Shown: positions 8,948-15,107 of the stretch, in pieces | Layout: the number at the start of each line of letters is the position of its first letter | Position numbering within the stretch: position 1 is the stretch's first letter | Source: Bacteroidota bacterium | GTDB taxonomy: Bacteria; Bacteroidota; Bacteroidia; Bacteroidales; VadinHA17 | NCBI GenBank assembly: GCA_030613125.1 | Contig: JAUWMO010000025.1 | Coordinates: 1 to 17,907 of the forward strand | DNA length: 17,907 nt | Reading direction: 5' to 3' | The notes under the pieces: generated by a model | Database searches by the model: none | Told to the model about the DNA's origin: nothing | Seen by the model: the letters and a program-made list of their open reading frames with translations, nothing else | Translations under genes and position numbers: made by a program

Positions 8948-10012
8948 TTATCTTTCCAACAGAATTAATGAATGATTTCTATAAAATCCGATATTATGCA
9001 AGAGTATCTTTTTTATATTTTTTGATCTTCGCCTATTCAACAATACTGCCCCCGGAATAATTTGCTCTTTTAATATGCTTACTCCCAACCATAATGCAAA
9101 AGATGCAGAAGTAAAGTACTCACCACACAAATGCTTATAATAAGCCTGAGCAGTTTCCCTAAACAATCCACTACCTAATTCCCTATAGACAGAATCATAA
9201 GTATCATCCCCATTATAACCTGAAATTACCAGATCAATATCGTGAATCTTTAATCTATTTTTCCTCAAAAAAGCAATAATTTCTTCAACAATGGTATCTT
9301 TTTTTATGTTATTGTAAAAAAATGAAACGTCTCCAATCCTGGAGTAATTATCAGAACTTGTTTTATCACTTAAAACAAAATATGCAGCACCTTCTCCCTG
9401 GATACTTCCATTCCCTGGTGAATTAAGCAATTCCAGGTTACTTATATTATCATTTTTTAAAAATCCAAGATTTCTGATTATTGTATTTGTGTTTTCGGTG
9501 ATCTCATCAACACCTCCTGTTAAAACATGATGGTAAACCCCATTCTTTAATAGCAACAGACTGTCAAGCAATGCATGCTCAAATGTTAATTCATTATGAG
9601 CAAAAGTAAAATTTTGGTGGCTGACCTGTAGCATAAGTGCAAGCTGACCTGCAATGGTATTATGTGTAGAATTAATAAATGCAGTAGGATTTAACAATGT
9701 TTCATCATTCTCAATAAGATTTAATAGAAACTTCTCTGTATCTGCCAAACATCCCAGGCCTGTTGCCACATTAATTGCATCAGGCCTTTCCAGTTCTGCA
9801 TCCTGTAAAGCCACCTGTGCTGCTACGTTGCTCATTTTAAGTATACGGCTCATCCTTCTTAAATCCCTGACCGGAATATAATTTTTGTATTCTGGTTCCA
9901 TACAGTAGATTGCATTGGAACTATATTCCTGAATATTTTCGAGAAAGCTAGAAGAATTAAGAGTATCCTGAGGAGATATTATTCCTGTTCCGGTAATAAA
10001 AATTTCTCTCAT
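8948..10012 (-). CDS. Chain-length-factor-like beta-ketoacyl synthase homologue (no catalytic Cys)
   Basis: A 354-residue thiolase-fold protein that begins like a FabF-type ketosynthase (REIFITGTGIISP) and keeps the GEGAAYFVL segment. The nucleophile-elbow cysteine is absent: by alignment to the neighbouring active synthase, Cys falls on Glu141 in HNELTF. The two catalytic histidines are also lost, with NGDD in place of HGTG and HLCGEYFTSASF in place of the second His motif. This pattern is that of a chain length factor, the inactive partner of a KS/CLF heterodimer. It follows the active ketosynthase by 20 bp, an arrangement expected for such a pair. The inferred role is shaping the pocket that sets the number of polyene extensions. 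Confidence 0.88.
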   Translation of the reverse strand: MREIFITGTGIISPQDTLNSSSFLENIQEYSSNAIYCMEPEYKNYIPVRDLRRMSRILKMSNVAAQVALQDAELERPDAINVATGLGCLADTEKFLLNLIENDETLLNPTAFINSTHNTIAGQLALMLQVSHQNFTFAHNELTFEHALLDSLLLLKNGVYHHVLTGGVDEITENTNTIIRNLGFLKNDNISNLELLNSPGNGSIQGEGAAYFVLSDKTSSDNYSRIGDVSFFYNNIKKDTIVEEIIAFLRKNRLKIHDIDLVISGYNGDDTYDSVYRELGSGLFRETAQAYYKHLCGEYFTSASFALWLGVSILKEQIIPGAVLLNRRRSKNIKKILLHNIGFYRNHSLILLER

Positions 10013-10032
10013 GCTTAAGCCTCCGGATTTTA

Positions 10033-11226
10033 TTAAACTTTTGAAAATATCAGGCTCGAATTATTCCCTCCAAAACCAAATGAATTTGAAAGGACCCGGC
10101 TAATCTTGATATTGCTGATCAACTCTGACTGTGGAACAATATTCAAATCTTCCATCTTTTCATGGAAATTTAAATTTGGCGGAATAAATCCATGTTGAAT
10201 TGTTAATACAGAGAATGCAGCTTCTATTGCGCCTGCTGCACCCAATGTATGACCTGTAAAAGCCTTAGTTGAACTAAATATTATTTTCTTGCCAAATAAG
10301 CGTTCTATTGCTATCCCTTCTGATAAGTCATTATTTTCAGTACCTGTTCCATGTGCATTTATATAGTTTATATCTGATGTTTTTAATCCAAATTTCTGTA
10401 AAGCTTCACTCATCGCTGCAAAAGCCCCTCTCCCATCGGGTGATGAAGCTGTCTGGTGATAAACATCGTTCCTGTTTGCATATCCAGAGAGTTCACACAA
10501 TGGTTCCATATTTCTTCTGCTTAGTGATTGCTCCGATTCAAGTACCAGGTAGGCAGCCCCTTCCCCAAGATTTAAACCCTTTCGGTTGTTATCAAAAGGC
10601 TTACATATATCTCTGTCCAGAATCATTAAACTATTAAATCCATTCAGGGTGAATTTCGATAAAGCATCGGTACCACCAACAACAACACTGTCAAGAATCT
10701 TATTACTTATCAACCTGGCACCTGTAATAATTGCATTTGCCGAAGATGAACAGGCAGTGCTTACAGTGGTTGAATATCCGGTAATGCCTGTTGCTTTTGC
10801 AATCATATTTGTACTATCACCACAAGGATGCCCAATAGCATTAGTCAGTTTCTCTGACTTAAGATAGTGGTGATAGAACAACTCACTTCTATCCATCCCG
10901 CCAACAGTTGTAGCGGAGATCAGGCCGGTCTTTCCATCCACGGGATTATTCAATCCGGCATTGCTTAATGCCTGTTTTGCAGCAATGATTCCCAATAAAG
11001 CTGTTCTCGAGTCAGGCGAATTGAATGGTATTTCAGTTAATCTCTCCAGTTCCGGATTTGTATACTTAATCTCCCCTGCTACAAACTCATTTTTATGTAC
11101 TGTTGAAAGCAAATCAATCTTGCCGATTCCGCTTTTACCCCTAAGTAAAGAAAAATAATTCTCGTCAACATTTTTACCTATTGAAGAAATGATACCAACT
11201 CCGGTAATATAGATTTTATCAGACAT
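10033..11226 (-). CDS. Beta-ketoacyl-ACP synthase, FabF/KAS II type (active)
   Basis: A 397-residue condensing enzyme. All three catalytic residues are in place: Cys159 in STACSSS, His293 in NAHGTGT and His326 in FTGHTLGAAG. The reading frame extends to a TTG at 11244, but the ATG at 11226 gives the family's normal N-terminus (SDKIYITGVGIISS) and is preferred. It would condense malonyl-ACP with the growing aryl-polyenoyl-ACP, probably as a heterodimer with the chain-length-factor-like protein encoded 20 bp downstream. It begins a new transcriptional segment after a 655-bp non-coding gap, and a Bacteroidetes-type promoter is seen about 36 bp upstream of the start. Confidence 0.95.
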   Translation of the reverse strand: MSDKIYITGVGIISSIGKNVDENYFSLLRGKSGIGKIDLLSTVHKNEFVAGEIKYTNPELERLTEIPFNSPDSRTALLGIIAAKQALSNAGLNNPVDGKTGLISATTVGGMDRSELFYHHYLKSEKLTNAIGHPCGDSTNMIAKATGITGYSTTVSTACSSSANAIITGARLISNKILDSVVVGGTDALSKFTLNGFNSLMILDRDICKPFDNNRKGLNLGEGAAYLVLESEQSLSRRNMEPLCELSGYANRNDVYHQTASSPDGRGAFAAMSEALQKFGLKTSDINYINAHGTGTENNDLSEGIAIERLFGKKIIFSSTKAFTGHTLGAAGAIEAAFSVLTIQHGFIPPNLNFHEKMEDLNIVPQSELISNIKISRVLSNSFGFGGNNSSLIFSKV

Positions 11227-11261
11227 TATACCACTTAAGAGCAATTAAGAACATAGCTACG

Positions 11262-11292
11262 CAAATTTACCCCGTGAAATATTGCTTTGCAA
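11262..11292 (-). promoter_or_regulatory. Candidate Bacteroidetes-type promoter for the second ketosynthase
   Basis: On the minus strand TAAATTTG (11262-11269) matches the -7 consensus TAnnTTTG exactly, and TTG (11290-11292) lies 20 bp upstream, where the -33 element is expected. This predicts a leader of about 30 nt before the ATG at 11226. The -7 box uses the end of the palindromic element at 11266-11321, so the hairpin overlaps the promoter. Confidence 0.55.
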
Positions 11293-11321
11293 TAAATCTT
11301 CGATTTATTTCACAGGGTAAA
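11266..11321. repeat. Three-way (cloverleaf-like) palindromic repeat, copy A
   Basis: Outer arms TTTACCCCGTGAAATA (11266-11281) and TATTTCACAGGGTAAA (11306-11321) pair with one mismatch. The interior is fully used by two small hairpins, ATTGC-TTT-GCAAT (11281-11293) and AAATC-TTC-GATTT (11294-11306). Relatives with the same outer arm occur at 11464-11535 and 17591-17628, so this is a dispersed family in the genome. No coding potential. Confidence 0.75.
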
Positions 11322-11373
11322 TCAAAAAGGTTAATACTATTCAAATGAAACTACTAAATTTGAATTTATCCAC

Positions 11374-11391
11374 AAGGCTAAGGCTGAGGCT
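11374..11391 (+). repeat. Hexanucleotide repeat RAGGCT, three units
   Basis: AAGGCT-AAGGCT-GAGGCT in tandem, followed by a degenerate unit. The same hexamer occurs in inverted orientation at 11812-11876, so the two arrays bracket a 500-bp non-coding stretch. Confidence 0.6.
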
Positions 11392-11463
11392 AAGGGAGGC
11401 AAGAGGTTTTAGAAGTTTAGGGCATAAATAATAAAAGATCAAAGATTTTTCAGAGATGCCTGC

Positions 11464-11535
11464 CCCGTGAAATGCTGTTCTGCAGCAGTGCCCGCCTGAC
11501 TTATTCGGGCAGGGCTTTGCCACTATTTCACAGGG
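11464..11535. repeat. Palindromic repeat, copy B with longer interior
   Basis: Outer arms CCCGTGAAAT (11464-11473) and ATTTCACAGGG (11525-11535) match copy A. The interior differs and is GC-rich, with its own hairpins: GCTG...CAGC just inside the left arm, and TGCCCG...CGGGCA further in. The larger insert suggests that the interior varies between copies while the outer stem is kept. Confidence 0.65.
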
Positions 11536-11811
11536 CGTGTATAGCAAAAACCTTTCGGTCTTTAAAATCTTTCCAGAAGTCTTTGGGAATGTCACGTTTC
11601 TTTTTCATCGGTAACTGATTTATAATTACAAATATTGATCTATTGAAAATATTCTCCCCGATTTCTGTGTCGAGAAACAAGAATATGAATATAGAAAATA
11701 CAATAATAATTTTAAATCACGATAATAGTACACAACAACAATAATACTATGCTTTTAATAAAACAATCAGCATAAAATTAAACAGAATCAGACTAATGTG
11801 AGGGTTAAAAA
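11536..11811. other. AT-rich non-coding stretch
   Basis: Part of the 655-bp gap between the second ketosynthase and the downstream-oriented ACP gene. Beyond the repeats annotated separately, I see only AT-rich DNA with no convincing reading frame, RNA gene or terminator. Confidence 0.5.
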
Positions 11812-11876
11812 CCTTAGCCTTAGCCTTCTTCGTCCACCGAAACTTTAGTGAAGGTGGAAGCCTCAGCCTTAGCCTC
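11812..11876 (-). repeat. RAGGCT hexamer arrays flanking a small hairpin
   Basis: Units of AGCCTT/AGCCTC occur at 11812-11827 and again at 11859-11876. Between them, CTTCGTCCACC and GGTGGAAG pair with a 2-nt bulge to form a hairpin. The right array ends only 5 bp before the stop codon of the ACP gene (minus strand), so it would lie in the 3' untranslated part of that transcript. Confidence 0.55.
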
Positions 11877-11881
11877 AGCTT

Positions 11882-12133
11882 TCAGGAATTTTTCCGGATA
11901 AACTCGGCAATTGTATTAACTGAATATAAAATCTCTTTCCCTTTTTTCGGATCTTCTATTTTTTGTCCATACTCTTTTTCCAGTAAAACAATTAATTCCA
12001 GGGCATCAATGGAATCCAATCCAAGCCCCTCATCAAAAAGAGGTGTTGCCGGGTCAATATCATCAGGTTCAATTTCTTCAAGATTCAATTGTTCGATAAT
12101 CTCCTTCTTCAGCTTTTCAACTAATTCTTCCAT
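11882..12133 (-). CDS. Acyl carrier protein
   Basis: An 83-residue acidic four-helix protein with the phosphopantetheine attachment motif GLDSIDALEL; the modified serine is Ser41. Length and composition are those of a type II ACP. The gene follows the half-length ketosynthase-like gene by 5 bp and is the last gene before the palindrome-rich gap, so it closes this part of the block. It would carry the starter or growing chain as a thioester for the ketosynthases and dehydratases. The DSI variant of the DSL motif is common in secondary-pathway ACPs. Confidence 0.95.
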   Translation of the reverse strand: MEELVEKLKKEIIEQLNLEEIEPDDIDPATPLFDEGLGLDSIDALELIVLLEKEYGQKIEDPKKGKEILYSVNTIAEFIRKNS

Positions 12134-12138
12134 GCGTG

Positions 12139-12771
12139 TTATTCTCTTTGGTAATACAGATTATTAATATTTTCAGCATTATGAGCAATCCCGTTCAACA
12201 ACTCAGTGTTCTCGGCCAGATATAAAAAGGCATCATAATTATCCTTAGTATAATCAACAAATCCCGCTATACACACCTTTATTTTATTCTGCAAAAATAA
12301 GTTTTTAATATAATCAACTGTTATGTTTGGGTCATATTCTTTCATTATAAAGGTTGCACTTTCTCCCCGGAATTTATTTTTAATACATATTTCTCCAATC
12401 ATAATATTTGGAAGAGTATAAACAAACAGGGCCGGGCTGGGAAAATAGTTATCAGAATCTTTTATTAGGTCATAATATTGCTGATCAATATCTAAAGTTG
12501 AATTTGAGTTTGACAGAAAAACTCCAATTTTATCATTTGGGTAATGCTTAACCAGACCTTGCCCTGCTAATAATATCTCTGAAGCCAGAAATCCCAATTT
12601 ACTTAAATTATCCATTTTAAAGAACTTCAGGTATTTAACAGCATAACGCCTGTATAAAACCTTCATAAAAGTCCCAAAGTCAGTGTCAGGCCCGGCACTA
12701 AACACTTTTTCTCCATTGAGCCAAATAGTATTATTCTCTATTTTTATATATTTACTAATCGTTATCTCCAT
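12139..12771 (-). CDS. Half-length ketosynthase-like protein (truncated thiolase fold)
   Basis: A 210-residue protein without catalytic Cys or His motifs. Segments such as KIGVFLSNSNSTLDID and SPALFVYTLPNIMIGEICIK resemble the N-terminal half of a beta-ketoacyl synthase, where the chain passes through the dimer interface up to the nucleophile region (here ESATFI, no Cys). A full synthase has about 400 residues, so the C-terminal half is absent. The gene overlaps the end of the preceding ketosynthase by 17 bp and is followed 5 bp later by an ACP, which supports a real, translationally coupled gene and not decay. It may be a regulatory or structural partner of that ketosynthase. The fold assignment is moderate; the function is unknown. 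Confidence 0.7.
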   Translation of the reverse strand: MEITISKYIKIENNTIWLNGEKVFSAGPDTDFGTFMKVLYRRYAVKYLKFFKMDNLSKLGFLASEILLAGQGLVKHYPNDKIGVFLSNSNSTLDIDQQYYDLIKDSDNYFPSPALFVYTLPNIMIGEICIKNKFRGESATFIMKEYDPNITVDYIKNLFLQNKIKVCIAGFVDYTKDNYDAFLYLAENTELLNGIAHNAENINNLYYQRE

Positions 12772-13924
12772 TCAAATACTTTTTGAATATAATTGCGCCA
12801 TTATTTCCCCCAAAACCTGATGCAATTTTCAATACATAGTTCAGATTTTTCTCTGCAATCCTTTTAATCACATTAAGTTCTTTTGAAACACCATGTTCTT
12901 CATACCCAACAGATGGTATAAGAATATTCTTTCTCATCGAAAGTATGGCTGCAACCGACTCAATTATTCCTGCTGCTCCCAAAGTGTGACCCCAGAAACC
13001 TTTATAACTGTTAACCGGAATATTATTCAAACCGTGCCGGTCTAATGCAACTGATTCCATCTCATCATTATACGGTGTGGCAGTACCATGAGCTGAAATA
13101 TAGTCAATATCCCCTGAGGTTAAAACAGCTTCTTTCAGGGCACTCTTGATCGATAAATATGCACCTTCTCCTTCCCGGGATGGTCCTGAAATATGATTTG
13201 CATCATTATGACTGCCACCTCCTTCAATAGTGATATTCATTCTCTCATTTTTGTTGGCTGAAGAGCTTAAAATGATGCAACCTGCACCCTCACCCAGGGT
13301 AAGTCCCGACCTTTTTTTATCAAAGGGTCGACAAGCCGCAGAACTTAATGACATAAAAGACTGGAAACCTGATATTATGAACTTCGATAAAACATCAGCT
13401 CCTGCTACTATGACATTTTCATATTTTCCCATCCTGATAAAATCAGCGGCAATATTAAGTGCCATCACTCCGGATATACAGGCATTGGATAATATCACAG
13501 GGTCATTTGGATTCTCAAAGTATTGGTTAATAACACTTGCAGCCGACCAAAGGTGTATTCTTTCCTTCGGGAAGAGATCACTTTTACCAGGATCTATCAG
13601 ATCAATATTTCCTTTAGTAGTAGAAATAACGATTAGTGTGCTACGATCCTTAACATTAACATTTGTTTGAGCAAGGGTCTTTTTTACAGATATAATCAGC
13701 AACTGTTCAAATCGTGTGTAATCTTCAATAGCAGGAACTACAGACCATTCCTCTGCCAACCTTTGATTTTTAACCAGTGATACAGGAACAGGCTCTACAG
13801 ATAAATTCTGATCATCAACAATATTGATCCCACAATTTCCGCATACCAGATTATTATAGTTTTCCTCAGAAGAAAAACCCAAAGAAGAAATTATATTGTC
13901 TGCTACAATGTATACCTTATTCAT
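12755..13924 (-). CDS. Beta-ketoacyl-ACP synthase, FabF-like (active)
   Basis: A 389-residue condensing enzyme with Cys149 in NACISG, His279 in SAHGTAT and His313 in FWGHTLGAAG, so the catalytic triad is complete. The elbow reads NACISG where the other synthase has TACSSS, and the sequence is clearly distinct from the synthase at 10033-11226; the two are not recent duplicates. Two different ketosynthases are usual in aryl polyene clusters, one working with a chain length factor and the other handling priming or an early step. Its 3' end overlaps the half-length ketosynthase gene by 17 bp, and the thioesterase gene ends 40 bp upstream. Specific step is inference. Confidence 0.94.
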   Translation of the reverse strand: MNKVYIVADNIISSLGFSSEENYNNLVCGNCGINIVDDQNLSVEPVPVSLVKNQRLAEEWSVVPAIEDYTRFEQLLIISVKKTLAQTNVNVKDRSTLIVISTTKGNIDLIDPGKSDLFPKERIHLWSAASVINQYFENPNDPVILSNACISGVMALNIAADFIRMGKYENVIVAGADVLSKFIISGFQSFMSLSSAACRPFDKKRSGLTLGEGAGCIILSSSANKNERMNITIEGGGSHNDANHISGPSREGEGAYLSIKSALKEAVLTSGDIDYISAHGTATPYNDEMESVALDRHGLNNIPVNSYKGFWGHTLGAAGIIESVAAILSMRKNILIPSVGYEEHGVSKELNVIKRIAEKNLNYVLKIASGFGGNNGAIIFKKYLNGDND

Positions 13925-13964
13925 ATTAACATCAACCTTCTTAGATGGTGGATTTCTAATTAAT

Positions 13965-14429
13965 TCAAATTGTTAATGTATTGTTCTCCTTTCTGGTTGT
14001 ATCACTTTTGAGTCCAACCTTTGTTTTCCAGTCTTTTACAAACGCCGGTATAAATAATTGTAATTCGCCTTCTTTATTAAGAAATACCTGTACAGTCTTT
14101 GCAACTGCAGCTACAACCTGATCGGATTTTCGGTAAATTGTATATTTAAAAATAATTTTGGCTGCATCTGAATCAATATACTCAGTTTTAACAACAGCCA
14201 CATCACCATAGCGAAGCGACTCCTTATAGTCAATAGTAACATGTACAATAGGAGTTACAATATTATGCTCATATACAATGAGGTAATCAAAATTATATTT
14301 CTTTCCCCATGACTCCCTTCCATCCTCCAGTAATTTCAGGTAATTTCCATGCCAGACAACTCCCATTGGATCAAGTTCACTAAATCTTAATTGAACTTCT
14401 GTCTCATCAGTTAATATGACTTTACTCAA
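13965..14429 (-). CDS. Acyl-CoA/ACP thioesterase, 4HBT hotdog family (TTG start)
   Basis: A 154-residue protein of the 4-hydroxybenzoyl-CoA thioesterase / YbgC family. The signature RFSELDPMGVVWHGNYLKLLEDGRE spans two pieces here: the catalytic Asp20 in SELDPMG and the WHGNYL segment at 26-31. The start is TTG at 14429; the first in-frame ATG (residue 22) lies inside the catalytic motif, and the TTG is preceded at 6 nt by a strong ribosome binding site. The last 15 or so residues form a polar tail beyond the fold. The likely role is hydrolysis or editing of acyl-ACP intermediates in the polyene pathway. Family call strong, substrate inferred. Confidence 0.92.
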   Translation of the reverse strand: MSKVILTDETEVQLRFSELDPMGVVWHGNYLKLLEDGRESWGKKYNFDYLIVYEHNIVTPIVHVTIDYKESLRYGDVAVVKTEYIDSDAAKIIFKYTIYRKSDQVVAAVAKTVQVFLNKEGELQLFIPAFVKDWKTKVGLKSDTTRKENNTLTI

Positions 14430-14434
14430 TTTTT

Positions 14435-14442
14435 CCCTCCTT
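14435..14442 (-). promoter_or_regulatory. Strong Shine-Dalgarno before the TTG-started thioesterase
   Basis: The minus strand reads AAGGAGGG with about 6 nt to the TTG at 14429. It is close to perfect for the anti-SD, whereas other genes of the block show little or no SD. It fixes the start and probably compensates for the weak start codon. Confidence 0.75.
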
Positions 14443-14503
14443 ATGTTTTAATTAAATTATATTAAATTGGAATTCAACTAGTTTTCATTGAACCTGCCCA
14501 CCG

Positions 14504-14569
14504 CCCCGTAAGGGATCCCTGGGACAAGCAGCGGGGAACCTGCCTGCACTGCCAGTTTCGGCAGGCAGG
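14504..14569. repeat. GC-rich hairpins in the thioesterase-dehydratase gap
   Basis: Two elements: CCCCG (14504-14508) pairs with CGGGG (14532-14536) around a palindromic AGGGATCCCT (14511-14520), and CCTGCCTGC (14539-14547) pairs perfectly with GCAGGCAGG (14561-14569). They are strikingly GC-rich against the surrounding AT-rich DNA. There is no T-tract, so an intrinsic terminator is unlikely. Confidence 0.6.
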
Positions 14570-14582
14570 TATGACCCTCTGA

Positions 14583-14610
14583 GATCCCGACGTACTTCGT
14601 AGTCGGGATC
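14583..14610. repeat. Hairpin GATCCCGAC / GTCGGGATC
   Basis: Perfect 9-bp arms at 14583-14591 and 14602-14610 with a 10-nt loop that can pair further (TAC/GTA with one bulge). It belongs to the group of intergenic hairpins in the 230-bp gap between the dehydratase and thioesterase genes. It may stabilise or process the transcript, or be a dispersed genomic repeat. Confidence 0.6.
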
Positions 14611-14659
14611 AGTTCGTCTAAATGGTTTTAATGCGTCTTAGACTTTTAAAATCATAGAC

Positions 14660-15079
14660 TCACTGATTTAAGAAGATCTTCATTTCACATTCAGCAAACA
14701 CAAAACCATTTTTATTCCGTACCTCACCTTTAACTATAGTAACATTAAATACTGTGTTTGTCACTTTAACAGTAGTTACTATTTCTGCGTCATCCTCAGG
14801 CAAGGCATTAATTCGCAGATTTTTAATTCCACCAATATACCCTACTATAGTTTCGAGTTCTTTTTCTTTGCGTATATAACCTGCCCTGGCTGCCGCAGTT
14901 TGGGCAATATTTTCAATTAAACCGGATTCCTGTAAAAAGCCCTGTGAACAAAAAATATTATCTTCTCTTATCTTGAATGAGGTAACAGTTAAATTATCAT
15001 CAGAATGAATTATCTTGTCGACCATTACAATTGGGTCTCTTTGAGGTATCAGCTCGCTGATTTTAAATTTTCCTGACAT
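14660..15079 (-). CDS. ApeP-like hotdog dehydratase, His-less
   Basis: A 139-residue hotdog protein. The N-terminus SELIPQRDPIVMVDKI and the central-helix segment ESGLIENIAQTAAA resemble FabZ/ApeP-type 3-hydroxyacyl-ACP dehydratases. The catalytic acid is present (Glu56 in LIENIAQ), but the region that carries the FabZ histidine is shortened and has no His (CSQGFLQE). The frame opens further upstream to a TTG at 15196, yet that would overlap the methyltransferase by 89 bp; the ATG at 15079 gives a normal family N-terminus and a 28-bp gap, so it is chosen. It would act with the FabZ-like protein encoded at 6275-6643. Family good; catalytic competence alone is uncertain. Confidence 0.82.
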   Translation of the reverse strand: MSGKFKISELIPQRDPIVMVDKIIHSDDNLTVTSFKIREDNIFCSQGFLQESGLIENIAQTAAARAGYIRKEKELETIVGYIGGIKNLRINALPEDDAEIVTTVKVTNTVFNVTIVKGEVRNKNGFVFAECEMKIFLNQ

Positions 15080-15107
15080 AAACAATTTCAAAACATTTGA
15101 AAATTTT

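Noticed and set aside
11227..11244. TTG start 18 bp upstream of the ketosynthase ATG
   Set aside because: The extra six residues are not part of the conserved N-terminus, and the ATG at 11226 fits the family start.
11341..11595. 84-codon open frame on the minus strand in the ketosynthase-ACP gap
   Set aside because: It runs through palindrome copy B and the RAGGCT array, has low-complexity Leu-Ser repeats derived from the hexamer, and resembles no family.
13230..13670. 146-codon open frame on the plus strand
   Set aside because: It is wholly antisense to a well-supported ketosynthase with catalytic motifs; no family resemblance.
14443..14520. Sigma-70-like TATAAT promoter before the thioesterase
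   Set aside because: TATAAT occurs in AT-rich DNA, but no -35 element lies at a usable distance and no TAnnTTTG box is present.
14504..14610. Intrinsic transcription terminators
   Set aside because: The hairpins are strong but no T-rich tract follows on either strand.
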